From NCBI RefSeq assembly GCF_014205055.1, contig NZ_JACHMS010000001.1:8460501-8524500 (forward strand): a DNA stretch of 64,000 bases, given 5' to 3'. Made by a program: the position numbers and the translations under genes. Source of the stretch: Streptomyces luteogriseus. Its GTDB lineage: Bacteria > Actinomycetota > Actinomycetes > Streptomycetales > Streptomycetaceae. Positions 16,428 to 25,374 of this stretch are shown here, piece after piece (within the stretch, counting starts at the first letter, position 1; every line of letters starts with the position of its first letter). The notes beneath the pieces were generated by a model. That model saw only the letters and a list, made by a program, of their open reading frames with translations. It was not told the origin of the DNA and searched no databases.

Positions 16428-17609
16428 ATGCGCAACGCCGGTGAGTCCGCCTCCGACGTCCGACGGCGGATCGCGACGGAGATGGCGGACGACGTGCCCT
16501 GGAACAGGGTGCTCAATTCCATCTGCACCGAACCCCATCCGCTGGGCGTCGAGATGGCGGCCGCCGCGGCCCACACCAACCTCGGCGACGTGCGCATCTT
16601 CCGCGGCACCAAACGGATCGAGCGCAAGGTCGTCGAGCTGCTGCTCGACCTGCTGGGCAACCCCGGCGGGTCGGGGAGCCTGGTGTCCGGTGGTACCGAG
16701 GCGAACCTGATCGCGATGCTGGTGGCCCGCGAGTCGGCGCGTGCCCGGGGCAGGCTGACCGACCGGCCCGAAGTCGTCGTCAGCAGCACCGTGCACTTCT
16801 CCTTCACCAAGGTCTTCGGCCTGCTGGGCCTGACCCCGGTGGTCGTGCCGGTCGACGACTCCCTGCGGTTGCCGGCCGGTGAGGTGGCCCGGCGCATCGG
16901 CGAGCACACCGTCGCGGTCGTCGCGACCGCCGGCAGCAGCGAGTTCGGTGTGGTCGACGCGGTCGACGAGATCGGGCCGGTGGTGGCGGGACGCGAGGTG
17001 CACCTGCACGTGGACGCGGCCACCGGTGGCTTCATCATCCCCTTCGCGCGTGAACTCGGCCACGACCTGCCCCAGTTCGACTTCACGGTCGACGGCGTCG
17101 ACTCGATCACCATCGACCCGCACAAGTACGGACTGGCCAACGTCCCGGCCGGGGCGATCCTGTTCCGCGGCGCACAGGACGCCGGACGCTTCGCCGTCGA
17201 TTCGTTCTTCATCGACACACCGGTGCACAACACCCTGCTCGGCACCCGGCCGGGCGCCGCCGCGGTGTCGACCTACGCGGTGCTGGAGCACCTCGGCCGT
17301 GACGGCTTCCGCGACCTCACCCGGACCAACTTCGAGGTGACGCGGTACCTGGTGGACGGGTTGCGCGCCGCCGGGCACGAGTTGTTCGCCGAACCGCAGC
17401 TGAACATCGTGGTGGTCAAGATGCCGCACGCCGTGCGCATCTCGCAGCTGCTGGAGTCGAAGGGCTGGATCGTCTCCACCTCGAAGCGATTCGGCGAAAC
17501 CCTGCGGCTGGTCGTCACCCGGCATGTGACACCCGCGATGGTGGACGAGTTCCTTCCGGTGCTCGAGCGGGCGTGCAAGGAAGTCACGGCCGAGGCGGCG
17601 CCGCGATGA
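16428..17609 (+). CDS. PLP-dependent amino acid decarboxylase, MfnA-like (group II)
   Basis: The 393-residue protein has SGGTEANL (86 to 95), VHFS (His123 stacking on PLP), HVDAA (Asp196) and the Schiff-base lysine Lys233 in IDPHKYG. These are the order and spacing of short group II decarboxylases such as archaeal MfnA (tyrosine/aspartate decarboxylase). It lacks the extra N-terminal domain of plant and animal aromatic decarboxylases. It starts 1 bp after the previous stop and overlaps the next gene by 4 bp. A tyrosine- or DOPA-type substrate would fit a pyrroloindole pathway, but related folds also act as Sep-tRNA:Cys synthases or desulfurases, so decarboxylation is probable rather than certain. 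Confidence 0.85.
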   Translation: MRNAGESASDVRRRIATEMADDVPWNRVLNSICTEPHPLGVEMAAAAAHTNLGDVRIFRGTKRIERKVVELLLDLLGNPGGSGSLVSGGTEANLIAMLVARESARARGRLTDRPEVVVSSTVHFSFTKVFGLLGLTPVVVPVDDSLRLPAGEVARRIGEHTVAVVATAGSSEFGVVDAVDEIGPVVAGREVHLHVDAATGGFIIPFARELGHDLPQFDFTVDGVDSITIDPHKYGLANVPAGAILFRGAQDAGRFAVDSFFIDTPVHNTLLGTRPGAAAVSTYAVLEHLGRDGFRDLTRTNFEVTRYLVDGLRAAGHELFAEPQLNIVVVKMPHAVRISQLLESKGWIVSTSKRFGETLRLVVTRHVTPAMVDEFLPVLERACKEVTAEAAPR

Positions 17610-18457
17610 GCCTTTTCCGCGGTCCCCGAACCCGGCTCGCCGCCCTGCAGATGCGGATCGAGCCCGGGCAGCGGGACGAGAACCTGGCGCGAGCCGCCAA
17701 GCTCCTGTCCACCGCACGAGAGCGCGAGGCCGACCTGGCGTGCCTGCCTGCGACGTTCGCCACCGGCCTGAACTTCCCGACGCTGCGCACCGACGCGACC
17801 GCCGAGGACGGTCCGGTCGTCGAGTTCCTCGCCGAGCAGGCCCGCACCCTCGGGATGCACATCGCCGCGGGCGTGCTGCTGTCGGCCGGCCGGGACGTCT
17901 TCGACGCGGCCGTACTCGTCGGCCCCGGCGGCGACCCGCTCGGCTGGTACCACCGCGCCTGCGTGTGGGCGGGCGAGGCCGAATACATCTCCACCGGCGC
18001 GCCCGGCGAGGTGATCGACACACCCGTCGGGCGGATCGGCCTCCAGGTCAGCTACGACCTGCGCTTCCCCGAGGCCAGCCGCCAGTACCTCGCCCAGGAC
18101 GCCGACCTCGTCGTCTGCGTGGCGAACCTCTTCGGGCCGTTCTCGCATCCGCTGCGCTCCCTGTGCCGTGCCCGGGCCGCCGACAACGAGTGCGCGCTGG
18201 TCTTCGCCGGCGGGGTGGGGGAGAACCGCTTCGCGAACATGACCTACGTCGGCCGCAGCATGATCGTCGACGGTCTGGTGCAGGACGCCCGCGAGGACCA
18301 GGACGCGGACATCCTCGCCGAGGCCGGCCCGGGCAGCCAGGAAACGGTGATCGACGCGGACGTGCACTGGCGGCAGCGGCGCAAGGTCCGCGCCGGGCTG
18401 CCCTTCCACGACGACCTGCGCTCGACCTGGACCACGAACCACGGGGGGCCCGCCTGA
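17606..18457 (+). CDS. Nitrilase-superfamily protein lacking all three catalytic residues (pseudoenzyme)
   Basis: The 283-residue protein is clearly nitrilase-like (LGMHIAAGVLL; PVGRIGLQVSYDLRFPEASRQ; RARAADNECALVFAG). The triad is gone: Glu is Ala49 (CLPATFATG), Lys is Arg117 (WYHRACVW) and the nucleophile is Ser149 (LQVSYDLRFPE). The LRFPE context matches the best-known subfamilies, so the Cys-to-Ser assignment is secure. ATG 17606 overlaps the decarboxylase stop, and its own stop overlaps the permease start as TGATG. An intact reading frame with this much loss argues for selection for a non-catalytic role. Confidence 0.85.
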   Translation: MSLFRGPRTRLAALQMRIEPGQRDENLARAAKLLSTAREREADLACLPATFATGLNFPTLRTDATAEDGPVVEFLAEQARTLGMHIAAGVLLSAGRDVFDAAVLVGPGGDPLGWYHRACVWAGEAEYISTGAPGEVIDTPVGRIGLQVSYDLRFPEASRQYLAQDADLVVCVANLFGPFSHPLRSLCRARAADNECALVFAGGVGENRFANMTYVGRSMIVDGLVQDAREDQDADILAEAGPGSQETVIDADVHWRQRRKVRAGLPFHDDLRSTWTTNHGGPA

Positions 18458-19233
18458 TGAGGGCGACGCGTATGCAGCCGGAGTCCGGCTGGCTCGGCGA
18501 TGTGCTCGGGCTGGTCGTGATGGACATGCGGCAGTTCTTCGACAACCGCCTGTTCGCGGTGTCGACGCTGCTGACGTCGGTGTCGATGGTGCTGGCCTTC
18601 GGGGCGGCGACCGACCAGATGGTGAGCCCCGCGCCGACGGCCGCCAACTACTTCGGCTTCGTCTTCCCCGGCATCATCGGCGCCGGCATCATGTTCAGCT
18701 GCACCTACACCGTCGGCTACACGGTCATCATCGACCGCAACCGGCGCACCATCGAGGACCTCATCCTCTCGCCCCTGTCGTACTCCGGGTTCCTGCTCGC
18801 CCGGATCGTCGGTGTCGTGCTCAAGTGCCTGTTCCAGTTCGTGCTGGTGCTCCTGCTCGGCGTCGGGGTCTTCGACGCCCGGATCGAGTCGGTGCCGCTG
18901 TTCGTGCTGGGCTTCTTCACCGCGTGCACGGCCTTCGCCGGACTCGGGATCCTCATCGCCACGTACACCAACGAGATCTCCTTCCCGGCGGTCGTGAACA
19001 TCATCGTCATCCCGCTCATGTACTTCGCCGGGATCTTCTTCCCGCTCGACAACCTCGGCGCGCTGGGCGACGTCTTCGAGCGGCTCCCCCTCTCGGTGCA
19101 CGTCGACATCTTCCGCGCCGCCACCTCGCCCGACGTCTCGGCCACCGGGGCATCGGTGCTGGCGGTGGCCTACTCGTTCCTGGCCCTCGGCGTCGCAGCC
19201 TGGGCCTTCCGCAGGAGGATCGGCCATGGCTGA
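18457..19233 (+). CDS. ABC-2 type transporter permease
   Basis: The 258-residue protein has about six hydrophobic segments (for example FGFVFPGIIGAGIMFSCTY, FQFVLVLLLGVGVF, VNIIVIPLMYFAGIFFPLDN and the last helix before RRRIGHG). It shows the ABC-2 permease motif in the fifth helix followed by a PL(D/S)N turn. With the ATPase that overlaps it by 8 bp it forms a two-gene exporter of the DrrAB type, in the cytoplasmic membrane. Export of the cluster product, hence self-protection, is the likely role. ATG 18457 overlaps the previous stop codon by one base. Confidence 0.9.
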   Translation: MRATRMQPESGWLGDVLGLVVMDMRQFFDNRLFAVSTLLTSVSMVLAFGAATDQMVSPAPTAANYFGFVFPGIIGAGIMFSCTYTVGYTVIIDRNRRTIEDLILSPLSYSGFLLARIVGVVLKCLFQFVLVLLLGVGVFDARIESVPLFVLGFFTACTAFAGLGILIATYTNEISFPAVVNIIVIPLMYFAGIFFPLDNLGALGDVFERLPLSVHVDIFRAATSPDVSATGASVLAVAYSFLALGVAAWAFRRRIGHG

Positions 19234-20200
19234 CAGCACGAGCACCGCAGCGCCGGTCCTGTCGGTCTCCCGGCTCGACCACCGGGTGAGCCCCGACTTC
19301 GCCCTGCGCTCCCTCACCTTCTCGGTGGCCGCCGGCGAGGGCGTGGCCATCATCGGCACCAACGGCGCCGGGAAGACCACGCTGATCCGGCTCGTCGCCG
19401 GCCTGCTGCGCCCGTCGGGCGGCGAGGTGCGCGTCTGCGGCACTCCGCCCCGCCGCTGGGGGCAGGTCGGCCGCCACATCGGGTACGTCCAGCAGGCCAA
19501 GGACCTCCCGGACGGCGTCAGCGTGGAGACGTACGTCAAGCACCAGCTCAAGCTCCGGCGGGCCGACCCCGGCCGGTACGAGGAGCTCATCGCCCTGGCC
19601 GACCTGGAGCAGTACCGCCACCAGTACGTGCGCAGTCTCTCCGGCGGCAGCCAGCGCAAACTGCACGTCATCTGTGCCGTGGCGCACCGCCCCGACCTGC
19701 TGATCCTCGACGAGCCGACCACCGGCCTGGACCCGACGGCGCGCGAGACGCTGCTGGAGCTGCTGGGCAGCCTGAAGAAGGACGGCGTCGGCGTGCTGTT
19801 CGCCAGCCATCACCGCGACGAACTTCTCGCGCTGGCCGACTCGGTCGTGGTGCTCCACCAGGGCCGCCAGATCAAGGACGCCTCGCTCGACGCCGTCACC
19901 CGGTGGGGCGAGCGCTCCAGCCTGATCCTGGAGGCCTTCACCGAGTCCCACCTCGCGCGACTGCAGGACTGGGCCGGGCAGGAGGAGCAGGCCGGCGGCC
20001 CGGTCCGTTCCGTCCGCACCGTCGACCAGGGCGTACGGCTCGACCTGGCCGACGGCGACCACCAGGGCACGCTGGCCGAGGTGGTCGCCCGCGCCCACGC
20101 CGCCGGCCTCGCACTGCGCTCCGCGTCCTACTTCCAGCCCACTCTGGCGGACGTCGTCCGTTCCATCGTCGACCAAGTCGAACCGGAGGACATCGCATGA
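19226..20200 (+). CDS. ABC transporter ATP-binding protein
   Basis: The 324-residue protein has Walker A (GTNGAGKTTL), the Q-loop region (YVQQAKDLPD), a signature (LSGGSQRKL, where GGS-Q replaces the usual GGQ-Q), Walker B (LLILDEPTTGLDP) and the H-loop (FASHH). About 90 extra residues at the C terminus resemble the regulatory tail of DrrA-like ATPases. It energises the permease encoded just upstream. Its stop overlaps the ATG of the HemN-like gene, so export and cyclopropane-forming genes sit in one transcript. Confidence 0.93.
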   Translation: MADSTSTAAPVLSVSRLDHRVSPDFALRSLTFSVAAGEGVAIIGTNGAGKTTLIRLVAGLLRPSGGEVRVCGTPPRRWGQVGRHIGYVQQAKDLPDGVSVETYVKHQLKLRRADPGRYEELIALADLEQYRHQYVRSLSGGSQRKLHVICAVAHRPDLLILDEPTTGLDPTARETLLELLGSLKKDGVGVLFASHHRDELLALADSVVVLHQGRQIKDASLDAVTRWGERSSLILEAFTESHLARLQDWAGQEEQAGGPVRSVRTVDQGVRLDLADGDHQGTLAEVVARAHAAGLALRSASYFQPTLADVVRSIVDQVEPEDIA

Positions 20201-21579
20201 GCATCACCACCACGACCACGAGCATGCCGTTCTGGAAGGAGTACCCGGAGCGCGACAGCGAGTGGGTGCGGCAGTACCCGACCAAGCACGTGCCGGTGAA
20301 CGAGGAGGAGGTGTTCACGCGCAAGCCCATGGGCGTGTACGTCCACATCCCGTTCTGCAACCGGCTCTGCTTCAGCTGCCCGTACATCAAGCACCAGACC
20401 GACCGCGACCTGACCCGCACCTACCTGGACGCGCTGAAGACCGAGATCACCAACTACGCCGAGCGGCCCTACATCCAGGACCACGTCATCACCCTCGGCT
20501 ACATCGGTGGCGGCACCCCGACCGCGCTCACCGCCCCCCAACTCGACGACCTGTTGGGCCACATGTTCAGCAGCTTCAACGTCGAGGAGGGCGCCGACTT
20601 CTCCATCGAGACCACGCCGGTCGACATCAGCGAGCGCAAGGCGACCGTCCTGCTGGAGCGTGGCATACGGCGCATCAGCCTCGGGGTGCAGACCTTCGTG
20701 CCGGAGGAACTGAAGAACATCGGCCGCCCGAACGACCCGGAGATGCTCAAGGAGAGCATCCGGCTGCTGCGCCGGTGCGGGTTCGAGAACATCAACATCG
20801 ACCTGATGCACGGCATCAACGGGCAGACGATGGAGAGCTGGGAGCACAGCCTCGACGTCGCCATCGAACTCGGGGTCACCTGCATCTCGTTCTACACGTA
20901 CATGGAGTTCGCGCAGATCTCCACCAAGCGCAGGAAGCTGCCGCCGGTCCCGGAGAAGGCCGTGGTCGACGACATGTTCCTGTTCGCCGCGGAGAAGCTC
21001 ACCAAGGCCGGCTTCCTGGGCTATTACGGCGACTGCTTCGCCAAGCCCGGCCACCAGCCCAAATACGGCGAGACGTCGTGGAGCGAAGACATCCCCATCA
21101 TCCCGCTCGGCCCCACCGCCACCGGGCACCTGCGCGACCACTGGTACTTCAACGAGCCCGACATCGGCCGCTACATCCAGACGGTGATGGAAGGCCGGCT
21201 GCCGATCTCCATGGGCAAGCACATCACCAAGTCGGAGTCGATCCGCCGGTCGATGGTCCTCGGTGTCAAGGCCGGGCGGGTCAACCGGGAGCGCTTCCGC
21301 CGGATCCACGGCGTCGACTTCATGGAGATGTTCCGCGCCGAGATCGACGACCTGATCGAGAAGGAACTCATCACCGCCGACGAGAACGGCATCGAGGTGA
21401 CCGGCCCCAAGGGCTGGTACTACCTGGACAACATCTCCAAGGCGTTCTACTCGCCGGAATTCCGGCGCTACCCGCAGCACCTGGGAGCGGACATCTCCAA
21501 CTTCATCTCGAGCCGGCCGATCCCCCTGCAGCTCACCACGCGGCCCAAGGACGAGGAGGCCGGCTGTGACCACCACTGA
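20197..21579 (+). CDS. HemN-like radical SAM enzyme (class C methylase/cyclopropanase type)
   Basis: The 460-residue protein has the radical SAM motif Cys54-x3-Cys58-x2-Cys61 (FCNRLCFSCPY), the GGGTPT SAM-binding motif and a HemN C-terminal domain (YFNEPDIGRYIQTVMEGRLPIS...). In CC-1065 biosynthesis a HemN-like enzyme (C10P) with a partner methyltransferase (C10Q) builds the cyclopropane; yatakemycin has an analogous enzyme (YtkT). Here a methyltransferase gene overlaps its 3' end by 14 bp, the same pairing. Residues for coproporphyrinogen binding cannot be judged, but the context argues against haem synthesis. It needs an electron donor, possibly the ferredoxin at 7336. Confidence 0.88.
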   Translation: MSITTTTTSMPFWKEYPERDSEWVRQYPTKHVPVNEEEVFTRKPMGVYVHIPFCNRLCFSCPYIKHQTDRDLTRTYLDALKTEITNYAERPYIQDHVITLGYIGGGTPTALTAPQLDDLLGHMFSSFNVEEGADFSIETTPVDISERKATVLLERGIRRISLGVQTFVPEELKNIGRPNDPEMLKESIRLLRRCGFENINIDLMHGINGQTMESWEHSLDVAIELGVTCISFYTYMEFAQISTKRRKLPPVPEKAVVDDMFLFAAEKLTKAGFLGYYGDCFAKPGHQPKYGETSWSEDIPIIPLGPTATGHLRDHWYFNEPDIGRYIQTVMEGRLPISMGKHITKSESIRRSMVLGVKAGRVNRERFRRIHGVDFMEMFRAEIDDLIEKELITADENGIEVTGPKGWYYLDNISKAFYSPEFRRYPQHLGADISNFISSRPIPLQLTTRPKDEEAGCDHH

Positions 21580-22273
21580 GGCCCGACTGCTGAACCTGAC
21601 CGAGCGAGTGCCGCAGGCGTCCCCGCACGACGACATCGACAAGGTCCGCTTCTACGACCTCGGCATGCGCCGCTCCGCGCTGATGGCGTACAAGCGGCCG
21701 AGCGACCGCATCCTGGCCCACGTCCGCGACGGGATGACCGACCTCGTCGAGGTCGGCTTCAACACCGGCCTGCTGTCCCTCCACGTGGCCGGCAAGCTGC
21801 CGGACCTGGCCGTGTCCGGCGTCGAGGAGAACCAGAACCTCGTGGACGTCGCCGAGGACAACCTGACGCTGGCCGTGTGGGCCAACAGCGCCGGCGACGT
21901 GGAGTTCGAGATGGCCAAGCTGAACCGGCTGCCCTTCCCGGACGACTCCGCGGACATCGTGTTCTCGTTCTCCTCGCTGCACCGCTGGCGCCGGCCGGTC
22001 GAGACGCTGAAGGAGTGCGCCCGGATCTGCAAGCCCGACGGCATCGTGATCATCGAGGACATGAACCGGCACGCGGAGGAAGGGCACATCACCTTCATCC
22101 TGCAGTTCGTGAAGGAGGGCGGCGACGAGTTCATGCGCTCATTGCAGGCCGCCTACACCCGTGACGAGGCGGCCGAGCTGCTCAAGGAAGCCGGCCTGGC
22201 GGACTGGCAGGTCGTCGAGGAGGACCTCGGCCTGGTGATCTCCTCGCGTCCCCTCGAACCGGTGAGCACCTGA
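21566..22273 (+). CDS. SAM-dependent methyltransferase, paralogue 2 (probable cyclopropane-forming partner)
   Basis: The 235-residue class I methyltransferase has an altered motif I (VEVGFNTGLLSL instead of GxGxG), an acidic residue at the end of strand 2 (GVEEN), a FSFSSLHRWRRP post-motif and an RICKPDGIVIIEDM motif III. It overlaps the HemN-like gene by 14 bp (GTG 21566), which fits a C10P/C10Q-like pair where the methyltransferase fold performs ring closure of a SAM-derived adduct rather than ordinary methylation. The odd motif I would agree with a changed use of SAM, but that is inference. The next gene starts on its last base. Confidence 0.85.
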   Translation: MTTTEARLLNLTERVPQASPHDDIDKVRFYDLGMRRSALMAYKRPSDRILAHVRDGMTDLVEVGFNTGLLSLHVAGKLPDLAVSGVEENQNLVDVAEDNLTLAVWANSAGDVEFEMAKLNRLPFPDDSADIVFSFSSLHRWRRPVETLKECARICKPDGIVIIEDMNRHAEEGHITFILQFVKEGGDEFMRSLQAAYTRDEAAELLKEAGLADWQVVEEDLGLVISSRPLEPVST

Positions 22274-23106
22274 TGCCCGGGACGAAGATCGCCGTCGTCC
22301 AGATGGAGTCGAAGCTCGGCAAGCCGGAGCAGAACCTGCGCCGCGCCGAGCACTACATCGGCGAGGCCGTCGCGCAGGGAGCGGACCTGATCTGCCTGCC
22401 CGAGGCGTTCTCCACCTCCGGCAACATCCTGGAGGCCGCGGACGTGTCGGTGACCATACCGGGGCCGGAGACCGACTTCCTGCGCGAGCAGGCGAAGCAG
22501 GCCGGTGTGCACATCGTGGCCGGCCTGCTGGAGCGCGGCGACGACGGCAAGTACTACAGCACATCGGTGCTGTGCGGCCCCGAGGGAACCCTGCTCGGCC
22601 ACTACCGGCGCGTGCACAGCCACGAACTGGAGGCCCGCTACCTCAGCGGAGGATCCGCATACCCCGTCTTCGACGTCGAGTTCGGGCGCATCGGCCTGAT
22701 GCAGGGCTACGACATCAACTTCCCGGAGGTCGCACGGGAGTACTGCCGCCGCGGGGTCGACATCATCGTCTGCTCCGCGCTGGTACCCGAGATGTTCGCC
22801 TACGTGGCGAACATGCGACTGCCGGTCAGGGCGGTGGACGCCGAATGCATCATCGCGTTCGCCTCCGGGATCGGCACCAACCTGTATGCCGGGTTCGGCT
22901 ACATGGGGCGCAGCCAGATCCTGGCGGACCCGCTGTTCCTGGAGGCCGAACGATTCGACTTCGTGGACGGCGACGAACGGATGGTGGACCTCGGCAAGGA
23001 GCCCGGTGTCGGCGTCGTCGAGGTCGACCTGGACCGCATGCGCCGCTACCGCACCAAGGCCACCCTGAGCGGCGACCTGCAGCCGGCGACGTACTGGCAG
23101 TCCTGA
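22273..23106 (+). CDS. Nitrilase-superfamily protein lacking catalytic Cys and Lys (pseudoenzyme)
   Basis: The 277-residue protein has intact nitrilase framework strands and Glu44 (ICLPEAFS). The Lys position is Arg113 (HYRRVHSHELE) and the nucleophile is Gly145 (GLMQGYDINFPE). The retained Glu and the following FPE motif allow confident alignment of the missing Cys. It starts one base inside the methyltransferase stop. With the genes at 15638 and 17606 it makes three Cys-less nitrilase homologues in one operon, each with a different substitution (Gly, Ser, Gly), so they arose or degenerated independently rather than by copying one dead gene. Confidence 0.85.
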   Translation: MPGTKIAVVQMESKLGKPEQNLRRAEHYIGEAVAQGADLICLPEAFSTSGNILEAADVSVTIPGPETDFLREQAKQAGVHIVAGLLERGDDGKYYSTSVLCGPEGTLLGHYRRVHSHELEARYLSGGSAYPVFDVEFGRIGLMQGYDINFPEVAREYCRRGVDIIVCSALVPEMFAYVANMRLPVRAVDAECIIAFASGIGTNLYAGFGYMGRSQILADPLFLEAERFDFVDGDERMVDLGKEPGVGVVEVDLDRMRRYRTKATLSGDLQPATYWQS

Positions 23107-23121
23107 CGAGAGTGAAGGCCC

Positions 23122-24621
23122 ATGCGCGTACTGCTCATCTCCACCAACAAGATCCGGGTGCCGCGGCCGGCGCTGCCCATCGGCATGGCCTACATCAGCG
23201 CCGCGCTCAAGCACGCCGGACACCAGGTCGACGTCCTCGACCTGCTCTGGGAGTCCAGGGAGCTCAAGTCGGTCCGGGAGAAGCTGACCACCGGGACGTA
23301 CGACGTCGTCGGCATCGCCGTACGCAACCTGGACAACCTGACCTTCATCGACCCGGTCTTCTTCGGCCCGATGACCGAGAAGATCGTCCAGTGCGTGCGC
23401 AAGTACACCAGCGCCAAGGTCGTCCTCGGTGGCTCCGGCTTCTCCGTCGAGCCGCTGTCGTTCTTCGAGTACGCCCAGCCGGACTACGGCATCGCGGGTG
23501 AGGGCGAGGCCGGCATCGTCCAGCTGCTGGACTACCTGGAGTCCGGCGGGCGGCGGGAGTCCATCTCGGGGCTCTGCTACCTCGACGACAACGGCAAGTT
23601 CTGCCAGAACCAGTCGAACTCCGCGTTCGACCTGGGAGCGCTGGAGCCCGACCGTTCCGTCTACGACCCCCGGTACTTCGAGGAGGGCGTCTCGGCGGCC
23701 TCCGACCTCACCCGCGACCACCAGCCGGCCATCGAGACCCTGCAGACCAAACGGGGCTGCAAGCTGTTCTGCTCCTACTGCATCATCCGCAAGACCGAGG
23801 GCAAGGGCGACCGGTTCAAGGACCCGGTCGAGGTCGTCGGCGAGATCCAGCGGGCCATGGCGGAGAACCCGGCCGTGCGGGAGTTCGAGATCGTCGACGC
23901 GACCTTCAACTACCCGATGGAGTACGCGGCCGAGGTGTGCGAGGAGATGATCCGCGCCAAGCTCGACGTGCCCTGGTACTGCCAGTTGACGCCGAACGCG
24001 GTCACACCCGAGTTCGTGAAGCTGCTGCACGCGGCCGGCTGCATCCGGGTCGACCTCGGCACCGACGCGCTCACCGACGAGGCCCTGGCGGACCTGATGA
24101 AGGGCTTCGACATGGCCCGGGTCCTCGAGATCGACCGCCTGTTCACGGCCAGCCCGATCGAACATACCCACTGCATCTTCCTCGGCGGGCCGGGGGAGAC
24201 CCCGCAGGCACTGAGGGAGTCGATCCGCTTCACCGAGCGGTACCTGAATCCGGCTCAGATCTACGCCAACCTCGGCATCCGGATCCTCAGCGGCACCAAG
24301 CTGCAGCGCCAGGCCGTCAAGGCCGGGATCCTGCGGGAGGGCCAGGGCACGTTCGTCCCCGCCTTCTACGTGGAGCCGGCCATCCTCGCCGACCGGGACA
24401 CGCTCGACTTCGTCCGCGACGCCTATCTGAGCCACAAGAACTGGTACCTGTGGTGGGGCCTGGGCGGCCAGAACCTGACGGACCGTTCGAGGGAAACCGT
24501 CCAGGCCGTGGCCGATATGCACCAGGAATACGAGTACGTCATGCAAGGCAAGCCTCGGCTGGAACGCGCACCGAAGCCGGTGACCGCCCAGCCGCTCAAA
24601 CTCACGATCGGCACCAAGTGA
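23122..24621 (+). CDS. Cobalamin-binding (B12) radical SAM protein
   Basis: The 499-residue protein has an N-terminal Rossmann domain of the B12-binding type (residues 1 to about 150; LKHAGHQVDVLD, VLGGSGFSVEP, GEGEAG). A radical SAM domain follows with Cys213-x3-Cys217-x2-Cys220 (KRGCKLFCSYC), and a C-terminal helical part comes last. The classic DxHxxG cobalamin motif is not evident, so cobalamin may bind base-off without a lower His. Such class B enzymes methylate unreactive carbons, and others contract or rearrange rings. Here it could add a methyl group to a ring carbon or close a dihydropyrrole ring. It starts 15 bp after the preceding nitrilase homologue with a weak ribosome site. Confidence 0.88.
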   Translation: MRVLLISTNKIRVPRPALPIGMAYISAALKHAGHQVDVLDLLWESRELKSVREKLTTGTYDVVGIAVRNLDNLTFIDPVFFGPMTEKIVQCVRKYTSAKVVLGGSGFSVEPLSFFEYAQPDYGIAGEGEAGIVQLLDYLESGGRRESISGLCYLDDNGKFCQNQSNSAFDLGALEPDRSVYDPRYFEEGVSAASDLTRDHQPAIETLQTKRGCKLFCSYCIIRKTEGKGDRFKDPVEVVGEIQRAMAENPAVREFEIVDATFNYPMEYAAEVCEEMIRAKLDVPWYCQLTPNAVTPEFVKLLHAAGCIRVDLGTDALTDEALADLMKGFDMARVLEIDRLFTASPIEHTHCIFLGGPGETPQALRESIRFTERYLNPAQIYANLGIRILSGTKLQRQAVKAGILREGQGTFVPAFYVEPAILADRDTLDFVRDAYLSHKNWYLWWGLGGQNLTDRSRETVQAVADMHQEYEYVMQGKPRLERAPKPVTAQPLKLTIGTK

Positions 24622-25370
24622 TCAATGTTCCAACCGCCGCGGACGAGCTGTCGAAGACACTCGCGGCCAGGGCCGACCCGGATTTCGCGGTGCGCATGCA
24701 GCGGTACTTCCCGCACGAGATCCGGGCGCTCGGGGTCGGCAACGCCGCGGTCGCCGAGATCGCCACCGACTACTTCCGCCACCGGCGCGACACTCCCGCG
24801 GCGACACGGCTGCTCCTCGCGGAGGAGCTGCTGGCGCACGCCGAATACCACGAGGAGGTGCTCCTGGGCTTCGCGGTCCTGCACAAGGTCGCCAGGACCG
24901 GACTCGGCGAGGAGTTGCTGGAGCGCTGCCGGCACTGGCTGGAGACGTACGTGTCCAACTGGGCGCAGTGCGACGACATGTGCCTGAAACTCCTGTACCC
25001 GTTCTTCCTCGGGCACCTGGAGCTGATCCCGCGGACCCGGAGCTGGGCCGAGTCCGCCTCCCCGTGGGCCAGACGCGCCGCGAACGTGGCAGTTGTGAAG
25101 TTCGTCCGGCGCAAGGTGGGCCGTACGGTCTTCGAGCTGCCGCTGTCGCACGTCCTCGACAACTGCGTCCGGCTCATGCACGACGACGACGTCTACGTGC
25201 GGAAGGGCTCGGGCTGGCTGCTCAAGGTCACCGCCGAGGCCCACCCCGACGAGGTGGCCGAGTTCCTGCGCACCTGGCACACCGAGATGCCCCGCGACAC
25301 GTTCCGGTACGCGGTGGAGAAGATGGACCCGCGGCTGCGCCGGTCCTTGATGGCACTGGGACAGGGGTGA
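24618..25370 (+). CDS. AlkD-type DNA glycosylase (DNA alkylation repair, self-resistance)
   Basis: The 250-residue all-helical HEAT-repeat protein carries the catalytic residues of Bacillus cereus AlkD in the right spacing: Trp115-x3-Asp119 (SNWAQCDD), an Arg pair near 152 (WARRAANV) and Trp200 (VRKGSGWLLK). AlkD excises bulky alkylated purines without flipping the base. YtkR2 and C10R5, from the yatakemycin and CC-1065 clusters, are AlkD relatives that remove drug-adenine adducts. Finding it next to radical SAM genes is strong evidence that the cluster product alkylates DNA at adenine N3. GTG 24618 overlaps the preceding stop as GTGA; no better start is seen. Confidence 0.9.
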   Translation: MINVPTAADELSKTLAARADPDFAVRMQRYFPHEIRALGVGNAAVAEIATDYFRHRRDTPAATRLLLAEELLAHAEYHEEVLLGFAVLHKVARTGLGEELLERCRHWLETYVSNWAQCDDMCLKLLYPFFLGHLELIPRTRSWAESASPWARRAANVAVVKFVRRKVGRTVFELPLSHVLDNCVRLMHDDDVYVRKGSGWLLKVTAEAHPDEVAEFLRTWHTEMPRDTFRYAVEKMDPRLRRSLMALGQG

Positions 25371-25374
25371 CGCG

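Noticed and set aside
22153..24546. Long minus-strand open frame of 797 codons opposite the nitrilase and B12 radical SAM genes
   Set aside because: It is a mirror of third-position GC bias, has Arg/Val/Asp-rich low-complexity translation and no recognisable domain, while the plus strand is clearly coding.
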